This document shows positions 25,709 through 35,309 of a stretch of 64,000 nt of DNA, in pieces. The notes below the pieces were generated by a model. The model was not told the DNA's origin and searched no databases. It was given only the letters and a program-made list of their open reading frames with translations. Each line of letters begins with the position of its first letter. The first letter of the stretch is position 1. Source of the DNA: Bacteroidota bacterium (GTDB taxonomy: Bacteria > Bacteroidota > Bacteroidia > Bacteroidales > Porphyromonadaceae); assembly GCA_023395395.1 (NCBI GenBank), contig JAEWZH010000017.1, positions 182,516 through 246,515 on the forward strand. The letters are read 5' to 3'. A program made the position numbers and the translations under genes.

Positions 25709-28201
25709 ATGGAGCAAAAAAAGTGGTACCGACAGTCGTGGTTACAAGTCATAGGAGTAGTGCTTCTATTCCTCATCATCGCCCTAGCCTATTTCTACCC
25801 TGCTGCCTTTGAGGGGAGACAACTCTTCCAAGCCGATGGCGCAGCTGCTGCCGGGACAGGGCGTGATGTAGTGGAGTATATGGAAGAGACAGGGGAGCGC
25901 TCTTTCTGGACCGGGAGCCTCTTCGGAGGCATGCCCACCTATCAGATATCCCCCTCCTATCCTAGTGCCGAAGGGATTAAAGTGGTACAAAAACTCTACA
26001 GCCCACGCAGTATCCTAGTGGGTGAGAGCTACCTCATCTTTATGCTCCTCATCGGCTTTTACATATTTATGCGCAGCTGGGGCATACAGAGACTACTGAG
26101 TATTGGCGGAGCGATTATGTGGGCTTTCTCCAGTTACTTCCTTATCCTGATCGATGCCGGGCACATCTGGAAGCTCCTAGCCCTTACCTATATCCCACCC
26201 ACAATAGCGGGATTGGTGCTCGCATTCCACAGGCGCAAATACCTCCTCGGCTTCTTCGTCACAGGGCTATTTTCTGCCCTCCAGATCTACTCCAACCACA
26301 TACAGATGAGCTATTACTTTGCCTTCCTCATGCTCGCCATGATTATTGCTTGGGCTATCGAGGCAGGCAAGAAAAAAGAGTGGGCACACTTCGCCAAAGC
26401 TCTCGGTGTAGTCGTCGCTGGCGGACTTATCGGCATCGCCATCAATGGCACCAGCCTGTATCATACCTACCAATATGGCAAAGAGACAATGCGAGGAGGA
26501 CGAGAGATTACCGTGCTGGACGATGCCAACACCCACCAAGTGAGCAATAAAGGGCTAGACCATGCCTACATCACCCAGTGGAGCTATGGGATAGATGAGA
26601 TGCTCACCTTCCTCATCCCTGACGCTAAGGGTGGAGCCAGTGGTATCATCCCTGCCGAAGAGGTTGGGAAGGGCGATATCTCCAACCCCCAGATCCAACA
26701 AATCCTCGCTGATCCTCGAAATGGGATGAATCGGTACTGGGGCGACCAACCCTTTACCGCCGGACCTGTCTATGTCGGCGCAATCGTCTTGCTACTCGCT
26801 ATTTTTGGTATGATTACAGCCAAAGGGCCGATGAAGTGGTCGCTCATCGCAGTCACAGCGCTCACCATCATGCTCTCTTGGGGGCACAACTTCATGTGGC
26901 TCTCAGAGCTATTCATCGACTACTTCCCCCTTTACGACAAGTTTCGTACCCCCTCTTCTATCCTCGTAGTTGCGGAGTTTACCCTACCCCTCTTTGCCAT
27001 TTGGGCATTGGTGCTCATCCTTCGCGAGCCGGCTTTCATCCAAAAGCACCGCTCCGAGGCTATCATCGCCACTGTACTTACTCTCGGTGTGGCGATTTTG
27101 TTGTACCTCTTCCCCGGTCTATCGGGAGGCTTCCTCAGCAAGTACGAGACAGAGACATTTTCCGCTATGGCAGTCCAAAACCCGGATATCAATCTGATTA
27201 GTGGTGCGCTACAGAGCGTCCGAGAAAGCATCTTTAGAGCCGACACCCTGCGCACCATTATCTATCTCGTATTGGGGATTGCCCCACTCTACCTCTACGA
27301 TAGAGCAAAAATTACAAAGCAAGTGCTGCTGCCGCTCCTATTGCTCTTCATCTTTGTAGACCTGTGGAGCGTAGACAAACGCTATCTCAACGACGGAAAA
27401 TACCTCGAGGCAAGCCAAGTGACTGCCAAAGTAACCGAGACCACCCCGGCAGACCGGATGATTCTTGCCGATACCACTCAGTTCAGGGTCTTTAATACCA
27501 CAGTCAATACCTTCAACGATGCCACCACCTCCTACAACCATCGCTCCGTAGGCGGTTACCACGCTGCCAAGCTACAACGCTATCAAGATGTCATCGAAGG
27601 TTATCTAGCTCAGAGGGATTTCAATATCCTTCGGGCACTCAATACCAAGTACTACATTGTCCCCGACAGCTTGGGCATACCTACGGCTATTACCGACTCC
27701 GAGGCATACGGCAATGGATGGTTTGTCGGGGCTATAAAGAAAGTCTCTACGCCCGATGAAGAATTTACCACCATCGGACAAGTGCCTCTAAATCAGGTGG
27801 CAGTCCTTGCCGGTGACTTTGCCGAGAAAGTGCCACAGAGCATTGCCGCTGATAGCCTCGCATCGGTACGACTGATGAGTTACGCCCCCAACAAGGTGAA
27901 GTACCAGACCAACAACAGCCGAGAAGGGCTTGCCGTCTTTAGCGAAATCTACTACCCCCACGGCTGGCATGCAACCATTGACGGCGTATCCGCCGAGATT
28001 CTACGAGCCGATTATATCCTGAGGGCTCTCGTGGTACCGGAGGGCGAGCATGAGATAGAATTTGTGTTTGACCCACAGAGCCTACATACGACCGAGACCA
28101 TCGCGATAGTTGGAAGTCTCCTCCTAGCACTATCAGGCATCGGCGTACTGGTATTCTACATCCTGCAGAGACGACGTGATGGAGCTAATACACCTTCCTG
28201 A
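25709..28201 (+). CDS. YfhO-family multi-spanning membrane protein
   Basis: This 830-residue protein has about 12 or more membrane helices, beginning WLQVIGVVLLFLIIALAYFY. It has a periplasmic loop with GGMPTYQISP, a central LYDKFRTPSSILVVAEF segment, and a long soluble region (about 570-790) before a last helix near the C-terminus. The architecture matches YfhO/DUF6044-type GT-C-fold proteins; some Gram-positive homologues glycosylate lipoteichoic acid, but the Bacteroidota substrate is unknown. It sits 6 bp after cca and overlaps birA. Confidence 0.82.
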   Translation: MEQKKWYRQSWLQVIGVVLLFLIIALAYFYPAAFEGRQLFQADGAAAAGTGRDVVEYMEETGERSFWTGSLFGGMPTYQISPSYPSAEGIKVVQKLYSPRSILVGESYLIFMLLIGFYIFMRSWGIQRLLSIGGAIMWAFSSYFLILIDAGHIWKLLALTYIPPTIAGLVLAFHRRKYLLGFFVTGLFSALQIYSNHIQMSYYFAFLMLAMIIAWAIEAGKKKEWAHFAKALGVVVAGGLIGIAINGTSLYHTYQYGKETMRGGREITVLDDANTHQVSNKGLDHAYITQWSYGIDEMLTFLIPDAKGGASGIIPAEEVGKGDISNPQIQQILADPRNGMNRYWGDQPFTAGPVYVGAIVLLLAIFGMITAKGPMKWSLIAVTALTIMLSWGHNFMWLSELFIDYFPLYDKFRTPSSILVVAEFTLPLFAIWALVLILREPAFIQKHRSEAIIATVLTLGVAILLYLFPGLSGGFLSKYETETFSAMAVQNPDINLISGALQSVRESIFRADTLRTIIYLVLGIAPLYLYDRAKITKQVLLPLLLLFIFVDLWSVDKRYLNDGKYLEASQVTAKVTETTPADRMILADTTQFRVFNTTVNTFNDATTSYNHRSVGGYHAAKLQRYQDVIEGYLAQRDFNILRALNTKYYIVPDSLGIPTAITDSEAYGNGWFVGAIKKVSTPDEEFTTIGQVPLNQVAVLAGDFAEKVPQSIAADSLASVRLMSYAPNKVKYQTNNSREGLAVFSEIYYPHGWHATIDGVSAEILRADYILRALVVPEGEHEIEFVFDPQSLHTTETIAIVGSLLLALSGIGVLVFYILQRRRDGANTPS

Positions 28202-28931
28202 AACAGACTCCACCAACAATCACCTCCGCAAGCTCCTGGAAGAGCAACCACAGCTCCCTGCATACACTATTGTGGATGCCTATGCTCAGACAGCCGGGCG
28301 AGGGCAACGTGGCAATAGCTGGGAAAGTGAGCCGGGGCAGAATATCTCCTGCTCTATCCTCTTACGTCCCAAGCTACCGGAGGGGGCAACCACCTTTGAC
28401 CTCAATATCATCGTCTCTCTCGCCCTTCACGACACCATTAGTCGACACATCGCTCCTGAGCACATCCAAGTAAAGTGGCCCAATGACATCATGGTCAATA
28501 ATCGTCAAAAGATTGCGGGCATACTAATTGAAAATGAATGGATAGGCTCCAATCTCGAGTACAGTATCATCGGCATCGGGCTCAATGTACGACAAACCGT
28601 CTTTGGAGACTATCACCCTACAGCGACCTCCCTCTCCCTCGAGGGTGTTTCACTCTCCGATGATTATCCGGTGTGGCACCACTCCATTGTCAAGCAGATA
28701 GCGACATCAATAAAAGTGCGTGAAGCACAAATCGATACCCAGCTCCACAAGCTCCGAAGAGAGTACCATACCCGACTACTAGGGCTGGGAGAAGAGAGGG
28801 CATTTGTATGCCCTGATGGCACTCCTCTGCTAGGCACAATAAGAGGTGTACTGCCCAATGGGCTCCTAGAAGTAAACACGCTTCAAGGGATTCGTCAATT
28901 TCAGTTTAAAGACATCCGCATGGCACTCTAA
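28179..28931 (+). CDS. birA: Biotin--[acetyl-CoA-carboxylase] ligase BirA (no DNA-binding domain)
   Basis: This enzyme of about 250 residues activates biotin to biotinyl-5'-AMP and attaches it to carboxylase carrier proteins. It shows ETDSTNNHLRKL, the biotin-binding loop GRGQRGNSWESEPG, KWPNDIMVNNRQKIAGILIE and GIGLNVRQ. It starts directly with the catalytic domain, so it is the monofunctional type without the repressor helix-turn-helix. A GTG at 28176 is the alternative start. It overlaps the end of the membrane protein gene by about 23 bp. Confidence 0.94.
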   Translation: MELIHLPETDSTNNHLRKLLEEQPQLPAYTIVDAYAQTAGRGQRGNSWESEPGQNISCSILLRPKLPEGATTFDLNIIVSLALHDTISRHIAPEHIQVKWPNDIMVNNRQKIAGILIENEWIGSNLEYSIIGIGLNVRQTVFGDYHPTATSLSLEGVSLSDDYPVWHHSIVKQIATSIKVREAQIDTQLHKLRREYHTRLLGLGEERAFVCPDGTPLLGTIRGVLPNGLLEVNTLQGIRQFQFKDIRMAL

Positions 28932-28977
28932 ATCGATAATAGGGAGGATTAGCGACTCAGTAGATCCCCCTAATCTT

Positions 28978-29075
28978 CTCTATAGAGCAAGGAAATCTCC
29001 TCTATAGAGCAAATGAATCTCCTCTATAGATTCGTCACGACGGCTCTATAGAGGAGATTTCCTTGCTCTATACCG
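28978..29075. repeat. 22-bp periodic palindrome array 2 containing a 30-bp perfect inverted repeat
   Basis: Cores begin at 28978, 29000, 29022, 29044 and 29066, all exactly 22 bp apart; 28978, 29000 and 29044 are perfect CTCTATAGAG, and the other two are degenerate. The spacers CAAGGAAATCTC (first) and GAGATTTCCTTG (fourth) are reverse complements. As a result 28981-29010 and 29043-29072 form a 30-bp perfect inverted repeat with a 32-nt loop. The array starts 46 bp after the birA stop. It could fold as a strong RNA hairpin and may double as a terminator, although no T tract follows. Confidence 0.9.
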
Positions 29076-29570
29076 AAGATTGAGTGGATTTTGGGATAGG
29101 ACAATATTCATCGCACAATGTTAATAAAAATTGTTATACAGCAATAATTGACACACAAATACTCCGCCACGACGTACAAGACAAGAAAAATGCACTCTGT
29201 AGAGCTGAAAATCCATCCTTCAAGGAGAAAAACACGCCTGAAAATCAAACTAGAGATAGCAAAACTATCTTTTTAACTCTTTCGAGCCCTAAAAAATTAG
29301 CAAAAATTGTGTTCTTGAAATAATTTATTATCTTTCTAAAGTGCGCTCATAGAGCGGAAATCAGGCTCTGGCATATCAATATTTAACAGAAACATTTGGC
29401 GTTTTAAAAAATTATTCCCACATTTGTGGTGTGAGTTTTTGATAACCTTTGTTGTTAAAACTCTGATATACCAAGACAGGTCATCGACCCAGTATTGAAA
29501 CAATAACATTGCGATAGTATTACTTACACATACAACGTGTTGATTTTTTAACTAACTAACAAAAAAACCT
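29076..29570. other. Long AT-rich intergenic region upstream of the BACON lipoprotein
   Basis: About 495 bp with no convincing coding frame; the only open frame (79 codons from 29084) has no protein-like composition. The sequence is AT-rich and ends in TAACTAACTAACAAAAAAACCT before the ATG. No clear TAnnTTTG/TTTG pair was found; TATCTTTC near 29331 is a one-mismatch -7 candidate. It probably holds the promoter and leader of the following gene. Confidence 0.5.
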
Positions 29571-31208
29571 ATGAAGCATTTTAACTACTTGACCGCTTTT
29601 GCGGTAACGTTGCTTATTGGGCTTTTCGCTTCTTGTACACCTAAGAGCGATGAACCAGAGGAGGCAACATTGAGCCTGTCTACCAATGCAGTTACGATCC
29701 CTAATGCTGGTGGTGAGGCACAAGCAATTACTGTGACTACTAACCAAACTAAGTGGAATGCTATCTCTAATGCGGAGTGGCTAAAGACCACCGTCTCCGG
29801 CAACACCCTAACTATCGTTGCTACTCCTAATCAGAGTGGTGCAGACCGTGTTGCTGAGGTTCTTGTCGTTGCTGGTACCAGTGAAAAGGTATCAGTCATC
29901 CAAAGTGCTGCTGACATCGTACTTGAGGTATCTCCAGCCAACGTCGTTGTAACCAACGCCGGAGAGACCAAGTTGGTTAGCGTAAAGAGCAACGCTACCA
30001 CTTGGACACTTGAGGTAGACGAGGCTGCTAGCGCCTGGATTAAGAGAGTGGTATTTAAGGATTTCATCCAACTAGAGATTGCACCTAATACCGGCGACGC
30101 TCGCGAGGCTAAGCTCTACGCTAAGAGTGGTACTACTCAAAAGGAGATCACCATCCAGCAGGCTGGCAAGGGTGCGAAGTTTGTCCTTCCATACCTTGTT
30201 GTCAATGCTGTACGCTATCAGCTCCTTTCTTATGAGGCAAGCCAAGGTAGCTTCTTGCTTGGTTATACTGAAGCTAATCCAGGTCTACCAAGCTGGGGTA
30301 TTCCTCCTGCAGGAGAGAGTTATACTTTCGCTACTGCTTCTGCTGCATTCCCAAGTGTCTTCTATTCGTTCAACTACGACACTAGTCTGATGGAGGTTAT
30401 TGAATACGTAGGTACCATCCCAACTGCGGATGTCGTAGCCAATGGATTCCTAGACTTCCTCAAGGAGAACGGATACGAGGATATTGCTTATACAAGCAAT
30501 AAGGTGAGTGCTTACCACCCAGAGAATCGCTTCTCTCTTGAGATGGGTGACTCTAAGGAGGGTATTGCAATCCTGCACTTCAACGCTCCTGGGCCAGAGC
30601 AGCCACAAGATTACAAGACATTCGACAAGTTCCCATACGATAGCTCATACATGCTAGGTGATACTCAGTACACTGCTCCTAAGGTTAAGGAGATTGAGGC
30701 TAAGGCTAACTCCAAGGTTATCGAAGAGAAGGAGGATGCAAGTGCTCCTGGATACATCCAATATATCCAGTATGAGGTAGCTGAGTCATCCAGACCACTA
30801 CATACTCGCCTCTACTTCTTTGACAATAAGACTAAGGATGACGCAGGCAAGCCTCTAAACAATGTAAGTGAATTCCTTGCAGTTTGGGCAGAGCATACTC
30901 TCGGCGTTTGGGAGCTCAAGCAAGGCGCATTCTATCTAACCAAAGAGTTTAAGGCCCTACTGAAGAAGGAAGGTTTCGAATTCTATGCTAAGAACAACGG
31001 CAACGAGTACTACTACCACGCTGGTAAGAAGCTAATGGTGGTACCAAGAGGTGCAAGATTCACTGATGTACTTGACGGTAATCCTGTATTTGCAATGAAC
31101 TACTTCCTATACGAGAAGGATAGTTCTTCTACCAAGGCACGCCAAGAGGCAATCCAGAAGATCTCTGACCGTATCGCTGAGCTAGACAAGGCGCTTGGCA
31201 GAAAGTAA
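29571..31208 (+). CDS. Lipoprotein with N-terminal BACON-like domains
   Basis: This 545-residue protein has a lipoprotein signal (lipobox LFASC, Cys22) followed by TPKSDEPEEATLS, an acidic stretch of the kind that exports lipoproteins to the cell surface. Residues about 35-105 form a BACON-type immunoglobulin-like domain (NAVTIPNAGGEAQAITVTTN, WNAISNAEWLKTTVSGNTL), and about 110-200 a second, more divergent one ending EITIQQAGKG. The remaining 340 residues are not recognised. BACON domains occur in carbohydrate- or mucin-binding surface proteins. A terminator separates it from the protease gene, but both may serve the same surface system. Confidence 0.8.
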   Translation: MKHFNYLTAFAVTLLIGLFASCTPKSDEPEEATLSLSTNAVTIPNAGGEAQAITVTTNQTKWNAISNAEWLKTTVSGNTLTIVATPNQSGADRVAEVLVVAGTSEKVSVIQSAADIVLEVSPANVVVTNAGETKLVSVKSNATTWTLEVDEAASAWIKRVVFKDFIQLEIAPNTGDAREAKLYAKSGTTQKEITIQQAGKGAKFVLPYLVVNAVRYQLLSYEASQGSFLLGYTEANPGLPSWGIPPAGESYTFATASAAFPSVFYSFNYDTSLMEVIEYVGTIPTADVVANGFLDFLKENGYEDIAYTSNKVSAYHPENRFSLEMGDSKEGIAILHFNAPGPEQPQDYKTFDKFPYDSSYMLGDTQYTAPKVKEIEAKANSKVIEEKEDASAPGYIQYIQYEVAESSRPLHTRLYFFDNKTKDDAGKPLNNVSEFLAVWAEHTLGVWELKQGAFYLTKEFKALLKKEGFEFYAKNNGNEYYYHAGKKLMVVPRGARFTDVLDGNPVFAMNYFLYEKDSSSTKARQEAIQKISDRIAELDKALGRK

Positions 31209-31242
31209 TGAGATTCGCAAGTCGAAATCAATAGACTAAATA

Positions 31243-31295
31243 ATGGACTTGCCTCGGAAATTCAAAAGATGGAAGGGGCAAGTCCATCCTTTTTC
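31243..31295 (+). terminator. Rho-independent terminator after the BACON lipoprotein
   Basis: ATGGACTTGCC (31243-31253) pairs perfectly with GGCAAGTCCAT (31277-31287), followed by CCTTTTTCC. The loop is long (23 nt). Confidence 0.7.
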
Positions 31296-31320
31296 CTTAC
31301 CTCATTATTAACTAAGACAC

Positions 31321-34125
31321 ATGAAAAAAATAATATTGCTTCTTGCAACCGCTATCGCTTTTGCCACGGTCAGTTGCCAGAACGATCGGGCGATTACCTC
31401 CGACCTAGAGTCTACGGAGCAGAATAGCAATGACAATAATCCTAGTGTATACGCTGGGATACAATTCCCTCGTAGCGGAGAAGCTATCCCTGGGACTATA
31501 ATCATAAAGGTATCTCAAGATACTTACGATACTATTGAAAAAGGGGCGATGGCTGAGAATATGCAGCTCAGAAGTGCTCCTGCACCTATGCTCAAAGCCC
31601 TTACCAGCATCAAGGCATCCAATATTGAGCGCCTCTTCCCTCATGCCGGCAAGTTTGAAAAGCGTAGTGTAAGAGATGGGATGCACCTATGGCTCAAGGT
31701 CACATTTGACGACCAGGTGCCTGTAGCTGAAGCTATGCAGAGTATGCTCAATACTGAGGGTGTGGAGATTGTAGAATTTGATCGTGAAATCACTTTCGCA
31801 AGCAGCAAACCCTCACCATTCGCATTTACTGATCGTGTCAATGAGTGGCGATTCAACGACCCATACCTATCACGTCAGTACCACTACAACAACACTGGTC
31901 AGCCTAACAACAAGGTGAATGGTGCCGTGATGGGCGCTGACATCAACCTGATGAGGGCTTGGGAGATTGAGACTGGTGACGCTAATGTGATTGTCTGCGT
32001 TGTGGATGGTTGTATCCAAGTAGACCATCCTGACCTCGTAGACAACCTATGGAGAAACGAGAAAGAGTTCGCTGGGACTGAAGGCGTAGACGATGACAAC
32101 AACGGATATAAGGACGACTTCCACGGTTGGAACTTCGTCAATAATACCAACAAATACATCCCAGACAAAGCTTATCATGGGACACACGTGGCCGGTACAG
32201 TAGCTGCACGCAATCACAATGGTATCGGTGTGGCAGGTGTAGCCGGTGGTGATGGCACACCAGGTAGCGGTATCAAGATGATGACCGCGGGTATCTTCTC
32301 AACAGCCGGCACAGGCGGTGATAGTGCTGCTGCCATCAAGTATGGTGCCGACAATGGCGCTGTGATTTCTCAAAACTCTTGGGGTTATACAATGCCTGGT
32401 TCTACCTCTCCATCGATGAGAGCTGCGATTGACTATTTCATCAAGAATGCGGGTTGTGACAATGATGGCAATCAGCTCCCTGATTCTCCTATGAAGGGTG
32501 GTGTCGTATTCTTTGCTGCCGGTAATGATGATTCCGAGCAACGCTTTGCTCCTGCTGAGTACGGACCTTCATTCTCTGTATCAGCTATGGGTCCGGACTT
32601 TACTAAGGCTAGCTACTCCAACTACGGTACTTGGACAGACATTATGGCACCTGGTGGTGACCAAGATAGATATGGTATCCGCTCCGGTGTATTGAGTACT
32701 TATGATCGCAATAGCAACTACGGTTTCAATGATGAAAATGGGTATGCTTGGTATCAGGGTACCTCTATGGCATGCCCACACGTATCCGGTATCGCTGCTC
32801 TCGTGGTTTCTCACCGAGGCAAACAAGGCTTTACCGCTAAGGAGCTCGAGCAGATATTGTGCGCTGCTGTGCACGATACTTATGTACACAATCCTGATTA
32901 CTCTGGAAAGCTAGGTGTAGGCTATATCGATGCCTATCTCGCTTTGACCATCGAGAATAAGAACATGGCTCCCGAGGCGCCAAAGTTCCTCCCAGAGAAG
33001 TCTCTTTCTGACCAGTTCCTATCCGCAACAATCTACTGGACTGTACCTAAGGATGCCGATGATAGTGCTCCATCAAGGTACCATCTCTACATTTCGGATA
33101 AGCCTCTCAATGCTAGCAACTACACTCAGGCAAAGCTCCTAGGAAATGTGAGTGGCTACGTACCTGGCAATGGCCTTGCTGCCGGTCAGGAGATGAGCTA
33201 CCAAGTAAATGATCTAAATCACAGCTCTACCTACTACTTTGCGATTGTTGCGATTGACCGCTGGGGTCTGGAGAGTGCACCTGCATTTATGGAGACCAAG
33301 ACGAAGACCAACAATCCTCCTGTCATCAAGAATGCACCTAAAGAGCCTATCGTACTGCTCGACATCTTGGGCAGCACCGATTATCTACTCGAAATCAATG
33401 AACCTGATGGTCAGACTTGGAGGTTCGCAACCTCAGGTGAGACCTCTGGCGTCACCTTGACCAAGACCGACAAGGGTATCAACATACGTATCCGTCCGGT
33501 GCTTGCAGCCGGTGAGCACAAGTTCAATCTAACCATTACTGACGAACTTGGTAGCACCGCAAGTAGCGAGATTCCATTCCAGATCGTAAATGTGAAGGCT
33601 CCTGAGCTTGTAGCTCCACTTCCAAACGTATTGATTGGTGTAGAGAATGAACCTCTGACAGCGGATATTGCGAATGTATTCAAACCTCAGCCGATGCTTA
33701 ACTTCACTTACAAAGTGACCTCTAGCAATGGCTCTGTAGCTTCTGCTACTCTCGATGGCACCAAGATTACTGTAAAGGGTCATCAGCCAGGTCAGGCAGT
33801 GATAAACATCGCAGTATCCAACGGGCACTATGAAAGTCGCACGAGCTTCGAGGTATCGGTTACCAAGAACAAGAATATGGAAGTCTACGCTATCTGGCCA
33901 CTTCCTATGAAGGATCAGCTCAATCTTTGGGTCAATCCAAATAGCACCAAGCCGGTGGTTACCATCTACTCCCTCATGGGCGAGAAGGTACTAGAGAAAA
34001 CTCTACTCGTAGACCACGAAGGCAAGTCTACTCTGCAGGTCAAGGGTCTTGCACCTGGTAGCTACCGGATAAGAGTAGAGGGTACAGGTAAGGAAGCATT
34101 TGAGCAGGTGGTACAGAAGAGATAA
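31321..34125 (+). CDS. Subtilisin-like S8 serine protease with T9SS-type C-terminal tail
   Basis: This 934-residue secreted protease carries a complete catalytic triad: Asp in IVCVVDGCIQVDHPDL (about residue 227), His in YHGTHVAGTVAA (about 287) and Ser in GTSMACPHVSGIAALV (about 480). Residues 30-165 look like an inhibitory propeptide. After the catalytic domain come a fibronectin type III-like module (about 550-660) and two Ig-like modules. The last 80 residues (WPLPMKDQLNLWVN, VTIYSLMGEKVLEK, GLAPGSYRIRVEG, then EQVVQKR) match the pattern of a type A T9SS sorting domain. The signal ends in FATVSCQND, a possible lipobox, which is odd for a T9SS cargo. The PorV/PorQ-like gene follows at once. 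Confidence 0.9.
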   Translation: MKKIILLLATAIAFATVSCQNDRAITSDLESTEQNSNDNNPSVYAGIQFPRSGEAIPGTIIIKVSQDTYDTIEKGAMAENMQLRSAPAPMLKALTSIKASNIERLFPHAGKFEKRSVRDGMHLWLKVTFDDQVPVAEAMQSMLNTEGVEIVEFDREITFASSKPSPFAFTDRVNEWRFNDPYLSRQYHYNNTGQPNNKVNGAVMGADINLMRAWEIETGDANVIVCVVDGCIQVDHPDLVDNLWRNEKEFAGTEGVDDDNNGYKDDFHGWNFVNNTNKYIPDKAYHGTHVAGTVAARNHNGIGVAGVAGGDGTPGSGIKMMTAGIFSTAGTGGDSAAAIKYGADNGAVISQNSWGYTMPGSTSPSMRAAIDYFIKNAGCDNDGNQLPDSPMKGGVVFFAAGNDDSEQRFAPAEYGPSFSVSAMGPDFTKASYSNYGTWTDIMAPGGDQDRYGIRSGVLSTYDRNSNYGFNDENGYAWYQGTSMACPHVSGIAALVVSHRGKQGFTAKELEQILCAAVHDTYVHNPDYSGKLGVGYIDAYLALTIENKNMAPEAPKFLPEKSLSDQFLSATIYWTVPKDADDSAPSRYHLYISDKPLNASNYTQAKLLGNVSGYVPGNGLAAGQEMSYQVNDLNHSSTYYFAIVAIDRWGLESAPAFMETKTKTNNPPVIKNAPKEPIVLLDILGSTDYLLEINEPDGQTWRFATSGETSGVTLTKTDKGINIRIRPVLAAGEHKFNLTITDELGSTASSEIPFQIVNVKAPELVAPLPNVLIGVENEPLTADIANVFKPQPMLNFTYKVTSSNGSVASATLDGTKITVKGHQPGQAVINIAVSNGHYESRTSFEVSVTKNKNMEVYAIWPLPMKDQLNLWVNPNSTKPVVTIYSLMGEKVLEKTLLVDHEGKSTLQVKGLAPGSYRIRVEGTGKEAFEQVVQKR

Positions 34126-34149
34126 TCCTGAGATGAACAATTGAGAATT

Positions 34150-35127
34150 ATGAAGATTATGAATAATAAGAAAATCATTGGTGCGCTTTCCGTACTCGCA
34201 CTATCCCTAGTCTCAGTACTTCCACTTCGAGCACAGAGTAGTCGCCCGCTACAATTCCTTGAGACTCCTACTGATGCTCGCACAGCTGCGATGGGTAACG
34301 TTACCCTTACTAAGACTGATCGCAATTACCTATACACCAACCCTGCATCTATCTTTAATAGTGATGCAAAGTGGACGGTCACTGCGACCGGGCTTACCCA
34401 CATGATTCCAAAGAATGATATGCTTTCGGGCAATCTTCTCTTTGGCTCGGTCACTGCAGGTTATCGCTTCCTGGATAGGCACGTCGTTTATCTTGGATAC
34501 AGATACCAAGGTGGTCTAAGCATCAAGGGCGGTAGCTCTGATCAGTGGGGTACCAATAAACGCAGCACCGCTCCATTTGACATGGCAGTGGATATGGGCT
34601 ATGCGTTCAAGATTTCAGATGCACTTGCGGCTTACGCATCAGGGAGCTTTATCCAAAGCTATACCGGTAGAGTAGCATACACAGGTGCTTTCAGCATTGG
34701 AGCCAACTATCTACTCACTATGTCTGAGACTTCTGATCTCAACCTAGGTCTGAGAGTTGCGGACTTTGGTCCCTCTATCAACTATTCAACTAAGGATGCG
34801 TTTGCACTTCCTAGCAATGCTCAGCTGACAGCAGACTATGGTTGTGCTTTCAACGATCAGCACAAAGTACGTGCGGTGATTGGTGGTAAGTACTACTTCC
34901 TCCCTGCTAACGCTCAAGTAATCCAAGCCAATGTCGGTGCAGAGTATACGCTCTACAATATCGCTAGCCTACGTGCTGGTTTCCAATATGGCACTAAGGA
35001 TACTAGCCTATGGAGTGCGGGACTTGGTGCCGCATTCTCTGGAATCAAGCTAGACTTTGCTTATCTTGGCGCACTCAATAAATACGGTGCTGACAGGTTG
35101 ATGCTTACGCTTTCTTACGATTTCTAA
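34150..35127 (+). CDS. PorV/PorQ-family outer-membrane beta-barrel protein
   Basis: This 325-residue protein has a signal peptide ending SVLPLRAQ. It begins with RPLQFLETPTDARTAAMGNVTLT, and NYLYTNPASIF follows. This 'FL..P.DAR.AAMG...NPA' opening is typical of the PorV/PorQ/UPF0164 group of FadL-like barrels. It ends with the outer-membrane aromatic motif LTLSYDF. PorV and PorQ serve the type IX secretion system as a shuttle and attachment component. This copy starts 24 bp after a protease with a T9SS-like tail, which suggests a dedicated partner, but it could be an unrelated family member. ATG at 34159 is an alternative start. Confidence 0.78.
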   Translation: MKIMNNKKIIGALSVLALSLVSVLPLRAQSSRPLQFLETPTDARTAAMGNVTLTKTDRNYLYTNPASIFNSDAKWTVTATGLTHMIPKNDMLSGNLLFGSVTAGYRFLDRHVVYLGYRYQGGLSIKGGSSDQWGTNKRSTAPFDMAVDMGYAFKISDALAAYASGSFIQSYTGRVAYTGAFSIGANYLLTMSETSDLNLGLRVADFGPSINYSTKDAFALPSNAQLTADYGCAFNDQHKVRAVIGGKYYFLPANAQVIQANVGAEYTLYNIASLRAGFQYGTKDTSLWSAGLGAAFSGIKLDFAYLGALNKYGADRLMLTLSYDF

Positions 35128-35142
35128 ATCATAAACATTGAA

Positions 35143-35189
35143 AGGAGAGGGGACTTTGGATGAATTCCAAAGTCCCCTCCTCTCTTTTT
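35143..35189 (+). terminator. Rho-independent terminator after the PorV/PorQ-like gene
   Basis: GGGGACTTTGGA pairs with TCCAAAGTCCCC, extended by further GA-rich/TC-rich pairing with a bulge, then CTCTCTTTTTG. It lies about 15 bp past the stop. Confidence 0.85.
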
Positions 35190-35241
35190 GCCTATTTAGA
35201 AATCACTTCATCAATAACCTCCAATAATTCATTGACTTTTT

Positions 35242-35272
35242 TTTGTAGTGAAGGAGATAATGATTAGTTTTG
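35242..35272 (+). promoter_or_regulatory. Consensus Bacteroidota promoter of the hut operon
   Basis: TTTG (35242-35245), a 19-bp spacer, and TAGTTTTG (35265-35272) match both elements of the Bacteroidota sigma-ABfr consensus at the ideal spacing. Transcription would start near 35279, about 30 nt before the hutU ATG. Confidence 0.8.
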
Positions 35273-35309
35273 TAGGTAGATAAATCATTCAAATCAGTTA
35301 CCTATAATA

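Noticed and set aside
29084..29323. 79-codon open frame after array 2
   Set aside because: AT-rich, lysine- and asparagine-rich translation with no structure or motif, ending in low-complexity sequence.
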